Assembly: GCF_000264905.1 (NCBI RefSeq)
Contig: NW_006763131.1
Coordinates: forward strand, 1,796,605-1,860,604
Direction of reading: 5' to 3'
Origin: Stereum hirsutum FP-91666 SS1
Lineage: Eukaryota; Basidiomycota; Agaricomycetes; Russulales; Stereaceae
Length of the DNA: 64,000 bases
Shown here in pieces: positions 34,630-45,762 of the stretch. The notes below the pieces were generated by a model, which saw nothing but the letters and a program-made list of their open reading frames with translations, was not told the origin of the DNA and did not search any database. The stretch's first letter is position 1. Each line of letters opens with the position of its first letter. A program made the position numbers and the translations under genes.

Positions 34630-37248
34630 CTAGAACCGATGTGGCCCAACTCCGACCTCCTCTCCCTCCTCGCTGCTCCTCGACATATCGAGCGACGCCT
34701 TCCCCATATCCAAGAAACTATCGTCCGCCGGCGGAAACTCCATCTTCTCCCCCTCATCCGCAATCTCCAAAAACGACGGCTTCTTCATCATCGACCGTCG
34801 CGCGACGATCTGCTCCTTATCCAACGCTCTTAGACTCCTCGACGCCTTGCGCGCAGGAGGAGGTGAAAGCGGCAGCATAGGCATGATGCTCGTCCGCTGT
34901 TCGGTTCGGTCAGCCGTCAATGGTCGTCGCGGCCGTGGAGGTGGTGGGAGCCCGAACGAAGTTGTCGATGGCTCGGGGAGGAATGACTCTTGCGAGGAAA
35001 CGGAATAGTCTTGAGCGGTCCGTGGACGGCCGTGCGACGATGAAACGTTCACGCCCAATACCTTCGAGATCGCCCTGTGGCGCGGAGACCCGTCACTGTT
35101 GAGCCCTGACTGCTGTAGTCTATTATGCTGCGAAAGACCAGCCGACGAGTGAGGATGGTGGCTCGACGTTGGTGGTGTCGATGGCATGCCCGACTCGTGC
35201 GACGACTGTTCCGAAAACGCATTAGACATCGACGTCGAAATCGACGTGAACGACGTCCCTCTCGACCTCACAAACCCAACATCACTCTTCCCCTCCTGCA
35301 CTAACGCCTCCAACCTCAACATATCCGCTGGACTCATAATCCGCTGCGGCACATAATCGTTCGCACCACCACCGCCCCCACCACCATGCCCATTCCCAAC
35401 CGAACTCGAACCGGGACCGTCGTCCCACATCGAAGACCCCGAGTCCGCGGTCCCGAACGGATTAGTGTACCGATTCGGAAGCGAGTCCGGCTCGTTCGGT
35501 AAGCTGAAAACGGACTGCATATCGTCGTCCGTCGTCGAATGGGCATGCGAGGACGTCGAACGTCGGATACTACTCCCGGAGAACAGCCGCCGTCGACCGC
35601 TGCCCGGCGTCGGAGGCGCATGCGATTGCGATTGTGACGACTGCATGCTGTCTCGGTGATAATCCCCAGCCCCCGGGAACGGCTCGTCCGACGGCGGAGA
35701 CGATACAGATACAGCGCCGTACGAATGATTGTGCCGCAACTGCGTCGGGACGGCCGGTACGGGGGCGCGACTCGCACTGTGGAACGACCGCTGCTTCTTG
35801 ATAAATTTAACGTCTTCGACCGTCGTCGAAGAGGAAGACGCGATGCTGAGCACGGAGGGCCGTTTCGAGAGCGTTTGCTGGGAGATGGCTTTCTTTAGCG
35901 ACTTTGGGGGGCTCAGTTCGGAGCGGAAGATGGACGAGGCGGAGGAGGTGATTGAGTCTCGTCCACCGATTACTGAACTACCGGCACTCGAGTCGCGTCC
36001 GTGGGATGGATATCTAGGATTGATAGGCGGCCTGGATGGCGGCCTGAAACTCTTGATAGATTGGGGCGCAGAGATTGAACCGGACGGGGAATACGGGTCA
36101 TGATGCCCATGGTGGTGTGATCTACTACTACTACTACTAGGAGATGGCCGAGGAGGAAGTGGGGCAGTTGGAGGGGGAGGGGCTTGCATCTTCGTCAGAG
36201 AGGCTTGCCGTACCACAACACGAGGGTTCGAGTCCATGGTCGGGCCAGGGACGTAACTCGAAGGAGACAGAGAGGTCTCTGAAGTTGAAGACATGCCTCT
36301 TCTCGAGGGGCCGGCATCATTCACGGTCAGACCCCTGGGTCGTCGGGGCACAGGAGGAATGGGTGAGACATAGATTTGACCTTTATCCGTGAGGGTGGTG
36401 GAGGAAAGTGAACTGGGAAGGTTGGATTTAGAGCCTCCCCAGCCGTGATGGAGGGTTCCGGTTGGTGAGGTCGGAGACTCGGCCAGGAAAGCGGGTTCGC
36501 GCCTCGGCGATTTGTCGCTTTGTACAGTCATACTATTCAAGCGGGTGAGTGAAACTGGGAACACAAGGGGTTAGAGTAAAAAATATAGCGCCTACCGAGA
36601 CGCTCGCCATCCTGGTTGGACGGGGAGGAGTGAAGAGGAGGAAGGACGGGCATGAGAGTCAGACTGTTGGGACTGGGAAGATGACGATGCAAAAGATATC
36701 CTGTGTGCGGAAAGAGCGTCGCCCTTTCCGCGAATGTCATGGTCTGGTACATCAGTATCTGAGAGGACGGAAAGGCGTGTGGGGTCACGGATAGAGGGAG
36801 GGACGACGATTTCGCGAGCGGCGAAGGGGTCGTCTGAGATAGTCATAACGGAGCGGGCATAGGAGGGTTTCGAGTCGAAAGGGGTGAGAGGTTCGAGCAT
36901 GTCGTCCCAGTGCTGGCCATTGGAGTAGCCTGGACCTGACTGGGGAGAATTCGGCAGGGGTGGGGGATCTCCGATGTCTGTGTGTAGGGGCAGGACTGGC
37001 GAGGGCGGGTCCTGTATGGCAATGGAGGGTCTCTTTGGTTTGAGGCCGATAGCGGAGGCGAATATGTTGCGCTTTTTGGAGATGGAATGCGGCTTATCGC
37101 TAGAATAGGAAAGATGAGGGAAGTGCTGGCGGTTGAGGAAGAGAAGTACGGACGTCGTTGGGCTCTTTCCTGGGAGAGACGAGGAGGGCGCCGATGGCGA
37201 CTGGCCAGAGCGAGACCACCAAGAACGGTTTGAGGAAGAGGCAGACAT
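34630..37248 (-). CDS. Serine/proline-rich protein of unknown function
   Basis: Two exons, minus strand: 36596-37248 and 34630-36532. They total 2,556 bp (851 aa). The intron ends at the AG just before TATGACTGTAC; the earlier AG at 36554-36555 would lead to a stop within eight codons, so the later acceptor is needed. I do not recognise the family. The sequence is mostly low complexity (Ser, Pro, His, Gly) and predicted disordered. Possible short conserved blocks are SISKKRNIFASAIGLKPKRP near residue 60, MSPADMLRLEALVQEGKSDVGFVRSRG near residue 590, and a basic Ser-containing region KASRSLRALDKEQIVARRSMM near the C-terminus. Many SP and RxxS sites suggest phosphorylation. A CTA-type codon repeat (Ser run) lies at about 36122-36139. 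No catalytic motif is seen. Regulatory or scaffold roles are possible, but this is inference. Confidence 0.7.
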
Positions 37249-38744
37249 TCAAGCGGCCTTGGGCGATGGGGAAACAGAGAGCTGGCAAAGGAGCGGGAGG
37301 GTCGGGACGGAATGAGAGTGGGCGGTGAGGCAGAAGCTATCGGCTCGCGCTGGGCGACGGTGTGCGCTGGGACATGGACGTCGCCGTCGACGGCGCGGAG
37401 GAGATTGGCGCAGTCGACGTTGCGGATGGGCAGAGTGCGTTGGAGAAGAGAGAGAGACGGTCGGAAAAGAAGAGAGCAGGGCCAGCCAATATCTTACGTA
37501 CGCCTCCCTCGTATTATAACTCCGTTCGATATCGTTCCTCTCGGTCTTCCCTCCATTTGCTTTCGTCGGCATCTGTATCCTCCTCGTATTTACGCTCACG
37601 CTCATCTGCGAGCTCTCTCTGCACCACTTTCATTTTCTAACATACTTCATCTCGTTCGGCGTTAGCGACCGCCATCTGCTCCCGAGCTCAAAACGAATAT
37701 CGTACCGCCTCTCCATCCCATCTGTTTCGTCTATTTATTCATTTCACAGCGGATCACGCCTCACAGCTGCGAACACCGTAGCCGTCTGATACACGACACC
37801 GCCGCCCTGCCCCATCTCGAGCTCGACGCCCGCCACGTCTGACGCTAGACCCCGCCATCATGAGATTCTGATATTCGACCTGAACCGGTCACACAAGCTC
37901 AAGCTCCAGCCCTCGCCGCCGCATCTTTGCCGCCGGGCGCCCGGTGCCGCTTCCTCCATCAATCGGCTTCGCCTAATCTCGATAACCATGACGACGGTCC
38001 CTTGTCCGCTCCCTTCTTCCATGCACAATTGCGCCTTTCCACAGACGCGAACCCAGGCTCTGCTGACTGCAGTGAACTTCGAACCCCTCAACACCACACC
38101 ACCACCGATCTTTTCGAGAAAGTGGAGATGGCTAATCGGGAGAAGTTAAGAGAATGGGGGACTTTGCATTGAACAGGCACCGTGTGGCTCGGCGATAACG
38201 AACCAGGTTACGCCACACGTGCCCCCCAAGGCTTGCGTTAAGGTGTGGTTCACTTGATGGAATACGCCCAGGAGTGCCCAGGGAATGAATGATACTTCGC
38301 AGAACCGTTTCATTATACTCGACTGCCCTGGTGCCTAAAGCTTTTCCTTCGCAACCCGTTCTCATGCAACTCACGACGAACCTCCACTGCGCGAACGGAT
38401 CGCAGCCCGGTGGGAGTGGGCGTTATTACATTTAATATACACAATACACGCAAATCGGAGATCTTCTCGTCCATATGAACTTCTCCGTTCTCCGCTCCGG
38501 GACGTCTCTCGAATGTCTTGTGTTCGGGTTTGTGATAGAAAATACATGAATTGTTTTAGTCGAGAGGAGACAGGGCCAGTGCACCGAGCAAGATGCACGT
38601 GGTCGAAATATAGTGAGAAGAACAGAAATCAACGGAGTGTTCGTAGTGTATCCAAAGGTAACTCAGAGACTGAGAGAGAAAAAATAGAGAAAGAGAAGTA
38701 TTACACCCATCCATGCAAATCCTAGGCACTCATCACCCGCCAAA
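37249..38744. other. Intergenic region, no supported gene
   Basis: 1.5 kb between two minus-strand genes: the upstream region of the serine-rich gene and the 3' side of SLA2. Overlapping frames of 60-118 codons exist on both strands but are GC-rich, Arg-rich shadows without splice-consistent models. I see nothing firm. Confidence 0.4.
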
Positions 38745-41700
38745 TCAGTCCGTCTCCTCCGTATGGTATCCCGCCCTCCTCATCGCCCCAAGCCTATGCC
38801 TCGCCGCCCCGAGCTCCTTCTCCAACTTCAAAATCTCCACCTGCTGCTCCATCTCCCTCTTCTTAAACTCCAAGCTCGCCATATTCTTATAATCCTCCTC
38901 GCCCTCGTCCATCTGCTTCGCCGAGATCGCCCTGACCTGCCTCACGAGCGCCTTACACGCCTCCGTCACCGCCTTCGCCGCCAACTCCAGCCTCTCCTGC
39001 GTCTTCGACATCAAATTCGCCTTCACCCTCGACGCAGCGACGAGCTGCGCCGTGCTCGCCGCGACCTCGTTCGACGCCACGATGAGCTGCTCGAGCGAAT
39101 GCGTCCCGGACAACACACCATCCGCACTCTCAATAAGCAACCCCGTAGCGAACGCGACCGACCGTGCCGCAGAAATCAAACCCTCCGTCCACCGATTGTT
39201 CCGCTTGTAGAACTGCTGCGTCGTGCTCGACCCTTTACCCTGCGCGACGATCTCCTGCTGGCTCTCCGTCGCGGCCTGGATGAGCCGCCCGATAGCAGAC
39301 GTGATGGCCATCGCGGCAGCGAGGATCGAGTCGTGCACCTGCAAGTCGACGGCACTGAATTTGCTCGAGTCGCGCGGGCGCGACATGAGCTCTTGTAGGC
39401 GTCGGGTGGCGGCTTCGATAGCCTGGGCAGCACCCAACATTTCCTGCTCAACGAGGTCACCGATGTCGCCATTCGCTTTCGCGAGCGCGTTCGATTTCGC
39501 GCCTTTGGGGATGATGGCGTCCACGGTTTCGGAGAGCTTGGTGAGCGCGGACCTGGTTTCGCCGTTATTGCGCATGGCGATGGTCACGCGCTGGGAACGG
39601 TCGACGAGGTCGAGTTTGTAGGATTGGAGGTTGAGGAAGAAACGCAGGCCAACGTCGCCGGCGGCTTTGGCGACGTTGATGAGTTTGTCGGAGGCGTCGT
39701 CGTCGTTTGCGAGACGGGTGATGCCTTTGACGTTGACGAGCGTGTCGGCGAGGGACTGGGCGAACTCGTTCGCACCTTTGATGACGTCGACGTGGTCGCC
39801 GCCGGGCTGGTTGTCGAGGTAGAGGTTGAAGACGGTGGCGAAGTCGGTCGAGTTCGAGAGCGCCTTTTCGATCATGGAAAGGGTGTACTCGGGCGTGGAG
39901 TTCTGGTTGCCGGTTTGACTTGGCGATTCGAGCTCGTAGATGGACTCGTCCACCTTCTGGACGCAGGCTTGGAGAATGGAGTCTATGCGTCAAGGTAAGC
40001 GTACTGAAGACAAGAGTAGTCTGTACTATTAAACATACCGATGATCTCGTTCAGCTTCTTGCGGTTGTCCAAGATCAAGGTGTCGATTTGGGCGTTGGTA
40101 GTCTCGTCGGCTATGCCTTGGTTCTAAAGGAAAGACGTAAGTAAGCAGAGTATCAAAGGACCTCGGAAAGCTATACATACCTGCTGAACCTCGGACAATT
40201 TCTGGATAGTACTGTCCATGCCCTCCTGGAGGATCATGATCTCCTGATCCTTCTCATCACGAAGCTTCTCAAGATCGTCAGAAGCAAGGTCCAACTTCTG
40301 CAGCAGATCGTCGATCTGAATTTGCTTGGCCTAACACGGAATAATACATCAGTACTCGCCACGCTAACAAGCGGGTAAAGAACGAGGAACCCACCCTGAG
40401 CGAATCTTCGAGCTCGGTCATCTGCCTGTTGTACTTCGACAACACACCAGACACCTCCGAGCTCTTCGACCGCGACGCATCCTCCGCCCGTTCGTTCGCG
40501 AAGTTAATTTCGCGACGGAGACGGTCCAACTCATCCTTATGAGACGCCTTCTGGCGGTCGACGTCGAACCGCGCACGGTCCCGTTCACGGATCATGTCTG
40601 CCAACTCGATATTCTTCGCCTTCAAGTCGCGCTCCATACGCTCCATGCGGTCGATGGCCTCCTGGGCAGAGTTGGCCTTGAGCTGATACTGCTTGAACTT
40701 GGAGAGCATGTCGAGATGTTCGGTACGGAGTTGGCTGTAGAGTTTGGCTAGGGCCTCGTATTTGTTGCGCCATAAGGTGACTTGATCCTGGAGTTGTTTG
40801 ATCAGCTCGTCCTTGGAGGCTACCTGCGAGCCGACGTGCATGCCAACGGTCTGCAGTTCACCCTCAAGCGCTTTCACTCTCTGCTCAAGCGGTCAGCATG
40901 ATACAAAGGCTCGAGAAGAAGCGAAACGAACGAACCCGGTCGTACTGCTCCAACAATAGCTGATCTCGCTCATACTGACCCCTCATGCCCAGTAACTCTC
41001 TCTCCAAATTCTGATAATGCTCCGCGGCCTGGTTATTCATCTGCATCATCTGTTGCTGCATAAGCTGCTCCTGGGCCAGCCTCTCCCTCTCCGCTTGCTC
41101 ACGCTGCCTCTGCTCAAACTCGTGTTGCTGCTGCTGTTCCAATTCGAGACGACGACGTTCTTCGGCCTCCCGCGAGGCTTGCAACGCGGCCTGTTGTTGC
41201 TCGTATTCCTTGAGCATGCGAGCTTGTTCGCTGACGGCGGCTGCATCGGGGGAGGGAGCGACGGGGGGTGGTGTGGGCGCCTTTGTGGTCTGGGGGCGAG
41301 CAGGCAGATCTGGTGCGCTCCCCGCATCGGTGAGATTAGGCGGTTCCTATGTGTAACATCAATTTAGAAATGATATTCGTGTGTATAGTCGTGGATAACA
41401 GTTGACAATACTGACCTGCCCGAGCTTTGGAACGTTGATGAGACCGGTGAGATACTTGAGATTGGAACACTCGTAGTAAAACTTGCGCAGGGCGTAATGT
41501 TGCGAGTTGTAGCGCTGTCTTAGTGGCTCGAGCGCTTCCGTGTCATTTGTCCCTAGTCACAGGATGTGAGATCAGCGTCGTAAAGAGAGAACCAAAAGGG
41601 GTAAATGCCGCTCACTCCTGTACATCGCGCGCAGCATGCTCGTGATGAACCTGTAGATACCCCAGCTCTCCTTTACCAGGGGGACAAGAGCAGAAATCCG

Positions 41701-42605
41701 GCATTCGTTGTTGGCGGAGTGGCGGAAGTGGGCGAATATGATCTTCTGGAAAGACTCGATTTGGTCTTGAAGGGCCATGAGATCTGAAATTGTCTCGTAT
41801 CTGCCAGAGTGTCAGTGGATTCCAACAGCTCGACGGCACAAGTCCACTCACCCTTCATTTGGGTCGTCGATACCCTTCAATGTGACATACTCCTCATACT
41901 CAAAGAGACCATTAAACTCGGGACGAAGACGATGGAAACGGAGCTTGGCCATGAGAAACTGGACATAGGTGCGGATGAGGGAACCATAGCCTATGCGTTG
42001 CGCCGTCAGCCTAATCCCAGCAAGAAGGCTTCAAGCACCGCACCTTTCGCGCCTTCATGACCAATGGTTCTTGCGCAAGTTTCGAGCCATCCAGTCTGAC
42101 TTTGCGATTCTTTGATAGTCTGACGTAGGAGGTCTTATACATCTCTGACGAGGAGAGGGTGTAATTTTAATAGAACGTACATTCGGATGTCCCTCTTGTA
42201 ACACCTTATGCACGGTAATCAATGCCTTGAAAGTCTGAACCTCATCGGAGAGAATAGGCTGCACTCTCAGGCCAGACCAGAACGATATTGAGGAGTGGTA
42301 GTCCCAGGTATACACGATGCATTCTGGGGCAAGTCAGGGGAAATGACGGAGACATAAGACGAAGAAGCACATACTGCGGACATGTTTCTGTTTCGGTGCG
42401 GTCTCCTCTGGACTTGTAGCCTTCTTGATATTCACAACGAGCTCCTGCTCTGCCTTGTCCTTGTCTACCGGTCGTGTGGGATAATGCACCTCGTCTCCGT
42501 CGATGTCATAGTTCTGACGCGACCGCTGTCCCGAGAACCTGTTTGACGTGATATAGAGCTATTGAGCCATGAGTCGCCCAAGCCAACAGATAAATTTACG
42601 CACAT
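38745..42605 (-). CDS. SLA2: Sla2/Hip1R-like endocytic adaptor (ANTH, coiled coil, talin-type actin-binding domain)
   Basis: Twelve coding exons, minus strand: 42604-42605, 42375-42538, 42181-42323, 42044-42119, 41852-41990, 41616-41800, 41416-41552, 40936-41346, 40395-40880, 40181-40330, 40039-40123 and 38745-39982. They total 3,216 bp (1,071 aa), with all phases closing. The ANTH domain starts near residue 25 (AEQELVVNIKKATSPEETAPKQKHVRKCIVYTWDY), and LRVQPILSDEVQTFKALITVHKVLQEGHPN follows. A Gln-rich region and long coiled coil (about 280-600) lead to the C-terminal THATCH/I-LWEQ domain (AVDLQVHDSILAAAMAI, KGSSTTQQFYKRNNRWTEGLISAA). Family knowledge: Sla2 links PI(4,5)P2 and clathrin coats to actin during endocytosis and polar growth. 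The start codon itself is split by intron 1. It is divergent from SHY1. Confidence 0.93.
42604..42605 (-). other. Two-base first coding exon: SLA2 start codon split by an intron
   Basis: GCAATTAT|GTGCGT is followed 65 nt later by CAAACAG|GTTCTCGGG. Joining gives AT+G TTC TCG (M-F-S). The exon-2 frame is blocked upstream by an in-frame TAG and has no ATG before the domain, so an upstream exon ending in phase 2 is required. Confidence 0.6.
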
Positions 42606-42836
42606 AATTGCAACAGACGGTGCTAGTGGAAGTGAAGTGACGCGTAGATGTGGGACCGGCTAGAGCTATAAAGACGAGTGGGTAATGCTCCCGTAGTGGG
42701 CCCGCCGCGTGGGAATGATGGTGGACGAGAGCAAGCTTGAGACCGGCTCTCTGCGAACTTTCATTCTGACCACCTCCAAGGCTGTGAACGACTGCCCAAA
42801 GTCGCAGCACAGTGCAGCTCTCTTTTCTTGCTCGAC
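42606..42836. promoter_or_regulatory. Divergent promoter, SLA2 / SHY1
   Basis: About 230 bp between divergent starts. A plus-oriented TATAAAG at 42667-42673 lies 165 bp before the SHY1 ATG. SLA2 has no clear TATA in its own orientation. Confidence 0.4.
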
Positions 42837-43895
42837 ATGCTCGGCAGGCTCGGCTTTACCTCTAGTATCTTCAAACGAAGCACTCTGCGACTGCGCTCAA
42901 ATGTATTCCCCGCATCGAGGAAACCTCATGCCCGACTCGAGCACACCTCATCCGCCAATCCGACATACAACGCCAAGCGCTATTCACGCTTCCATCCTAC
43001 GTTCATAGCCCTTGGAGCTGTACCTATACTTACCTTTGCGCTTGGAACATGGCAACTTCAACGGCTGCAGTGGAAAATTGCTCTCATTGACGAGTTGACG
43101 GAGAAACTTGAGCGGGAACCTATATCCCTACCAAACAAAGTCAAGTGCGTCCTCATATCATATTTCTCTAAACAATGCTCATGCTCTGGTATGTTTACAA
43201 GTATTGCAGCCATCCCCGAATTTATATATCGCAAAGTCATTCTGCGAGGCAAGTGGGATCATGCACACGCAATGCCTCTCGGTCCTCGGGTGAAAGACGG
43301 CACGCTTGGCTACCACCTCATCACCCCTCTTGTTCGAACGAATGGATCCACCGTGCTAGTTGACAGAGGCTTTGTTGCGCGAGAATACGTCGAAGAGAAT
43401 AAACCACGCGCGGAAGACCCGGAAGGCGAGGTAGAGGTCTGTGGCATGCTTCGTGCATCACAAGCACGCAATGCTTTCACTCCGGACAACCACCCAGAGC
43501 AAAATTTGTGGTACTGGACAGACGTCGATGCGATGGCAGAATTTTCTGGAGGCGCTGAGGCCAATGTTCAACCTGTCCTTGTGGAAGAGATATTCCGTGT
43601 GTAACTTCGTACTTGGATCGTCCACATTTTACTCACACGAATAGGGGTTTCAGAGGGCCGCGTCGGAGAATCGAGCTGGAGATTGTCGAAGGGTATTCCT
43701 GTTGGCAAGGAGGCTATCGTAGATGTACGGAACTCGCATGCTTCCTACGTCGTGACATGGTGAGTCTGCTCTCTACTCCAACGTTTGATATTGTGCTAAC
43801 TCCCTCCTAGGTACTGCTTATCCGCGTTCACCACAGTTATGTTTATACGGCTAATGCTGAAGCAGCGCACTCCCTTCCGCCGCCTCTCGCGGTAA
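42837..43895 (+). CDS. SHY1: SURF1/Shy1, cytochrome c oxidase assembly factor
   Basis: Four exons: 42837-43144, 43202-43596, 43654-43759 and 43811-43895. They total 894 bp (297 aa), a normal size. The N-terminus is a basic, Ser-rich mitochondrial presequence (MLGRLGFTSSIFKRSTLRLRS). The first inner-membrane helix is FIALGAVPILTFALGTWQLQRLQWK with the family's GTWQxxRxxWK motif. The intermembrane-space part has IPEFIYRKVILRGKW, VLVDRGFVA, NLWYWTDVDAMA and GIPVGKEAIVDVRNSHASYVVTWY. A second helix follows near YCLSAFTTVMF. In yeast and man this protein helps heme insertion and maturation of Cox1. The start is the first ATG after the divergent promoter. Confidence 0.93.
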
Positions 43896-44364
43896 TTCAT
43901 ACCACTCAGATACGTAGTGAGTGGCGTAATGTGCCTACCTTTGACTTGCCTCGCTATGCGCCCCCAGTCATAGCAGAGACCTAGACTGATACGGGAACTT
44001 GAGGCCTACCACGTATGCTTATGTCTAGTGTGTCGCGTTCTTGCGGCTGTCGATCACTTTAGTGGCTTAGCCCCACAAAATGCAGCGTGTATGTGCCGAT
44101 CTCTGCGAGAACTTCGTTGCCATTACACAATTGTGGCTCAGTGACATCCGGCACGCTGGCAGCATGTCTCCGTTTCCTACCTCGACACTATGCAACTTCA
44201 CACGTGTTAGCGACTCCATTATGCAAATCAGAAATGCAGCAGGAATTGAAATTGGAGCCTCTATAAAGCTGGGGGTTACTTCTCTTTACCCCTCAGGTCT
44301 TCCGTGTACCTTCAAACCCTCGTTACTCAGTGTCCGCACTGCACATCCCTGCTCGATCCTTGGC
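43896..44364. other. SHY1 3' end and upstream region of the next gene
   Basis: 469 bp. A frame from 44080 runs into the next gene, so translation could begin further upstream there, but the leading part has no protein-like pattern. No TATA box was recognised. Confidence 0.35.
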
Positions 44365-45307
44365 ATGGCTTCGGCAGGCTTACCTTCGAGTTCTGGCTCC
44401 AGTGCTCTTCCTCGCCGTCATACACTGGATAACCCATCTGGCACACCATTTTCACATCGACCATCCAGTACGACCGTTCAACCTATCCGTGACGCTTGGT
44501 GGAGTGGGCCAAACCGGGGTCTACCTTTGAGAAGCCACACGGATAGTCTCGTCGAGTCTGAGTGGGATGATGCTATACGACGACGACACTCTGCTGGTAT
44601 GTATTACTTCCTCGCGCAACGTATGCCAAAGGCTGATCAACAGGGTAAAGATGAATTTATGGCGTCTGAAGTTGAACGAGCCTTGCGGTATCAAAGGCGA
44701 GCTCACTCACGTCGAAATAGCGAGATTTCGACCCTTGGGGCTTCGCCGACGAGAGACAATACGCCCAGCAATGGAGTCGCTCAAACAGAGGGCTTGTTCT
44801 CTACGCCTGCAACACCCAACCCTCGCTCGCCAACACATTCCCGCTTCCTCGAGCATAAAGCTCCAGCCCCATTAACTCCGATCGAGCTTCACCATATTCA
44901 GTTTCCTAGAGGTAAGGTTCTCTCCTCCTCTCTACGTGATTTTAGTCCTGATAACATCTCCTTGTAAAGAACCTCGCATCCAGTATCCAGTTCCACCTAC
45001 ACAATGGGATAAGGAGGATGAAGAGGATACAACTCGCCTCCGCCGCTTCTCCTCTCCCCAGTTATGGCTGGATTTGGTGGAAAGCTTCAAACGGGATCAT
45101 ATGTCGATTCCTGCGAAACCAAAGCCAAACGCGCCTCCTTCACCCAGCAAAAGACGTTTCCTGATACCCCACCTTGGTTCATCTTCGCCGACAAATACTG
45201 GGCAGTTGGAGGATAACACCGCACGATCCAGGGCGGCGACAGACGCTCAACCTCGCAACTCTACTTTTCCTCGTTCGATTACGAAGCGAATGACTGGGTT
45301 CTTCTAG
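44365..45307 (+). CDS. Unrecognised hypothetical protein, about 294 aa
   Basis: Two exons: 44365-44911 and 44970-45307, joined in phase 1. I chose ATG 44365 (MASAGLPSSSGSS) because the frame upstream looks non-coding, although it is open to 44080. I do not recognise the family. A block of about 90 residues looks ordered: IRDAWWSGPNRGLPL, SEWDDAIRRRHSAGMYYFLAQRMPKAD and EVERALRYQRRAHSRR. A later block has IQYPVPPTQWDKEDEEDTTRLRRFSSPQLWLDLVESFK. The rest is Ser/Pro-rich. No membrane helix, signal or catalytic motif is seen. The ordered helices with Trp and Arg suggest a protein-interaction role, but this is speculation. It is transcribed in the same direction as the next, also unknown, gene. 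Confidence 0.65.
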
Positions 45308-45762
45308 TGCTCAATGTCGATCGTTGATTTGGGGTAGTGGCTAGTCAATTCGTTTCTGTTGACTTGGTCTTGTTCGCATTCTCTAGGACCCTGCGTTCTG
45401 TCCTTCGAAGCTCAAGCTTTTATGTATCTCAATACTGCATTTTCTCTCCCTTTGAGTACATTGTACAGTCGATATATCTGAGGACATTCTGTACAATACA
45501 ACACATGTGATTACACCTGTGGGCGTCTGATGGTGCAAGCATTCGAACTGGCAAATGCCGACGCAGCAAAGTGACAGGGCGATCTGGTGTAAGCGCGTTC
45601 AGTTCCCGATCTCAGCTAAAACGTCCACATCATCGCTGTTCTGACCGAGCTCATCCTCGAGGCCCCCAGACTCTCTGGGCGAGGCATACTCCTCTTAATT
45701 ACCTTACTTCATTTCTCTTACATCCATCAAGGTCGTCGACGAGGTGATTCCACACACCACGC
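45308..45762. other. Intergenic region between two unknown plus-strand genes
   Basis: 455 bp. It has a T-rich 3' stretch after the stop at 45307 and no coding frame. A GCATTCGAACTGG stretch at about 45539-45551 resembles a tRNA T-arm but no cloverleaf can be drawn. Confidence 0.35.

Noticed and set aside
38763..39398. 211-codon plus-strand frame
   Set aside because: Antisense to the conserved SLA2 C-terminal exon; its Leu/Arg/Pro-rich composition is the usual reverse-complement artefact.
45535..45560. GCATTCGAACTGG resembling a tRNA T-arm
   Set aside because: No acceptor stem, D-arm or anticodon arm can be drawn around it.
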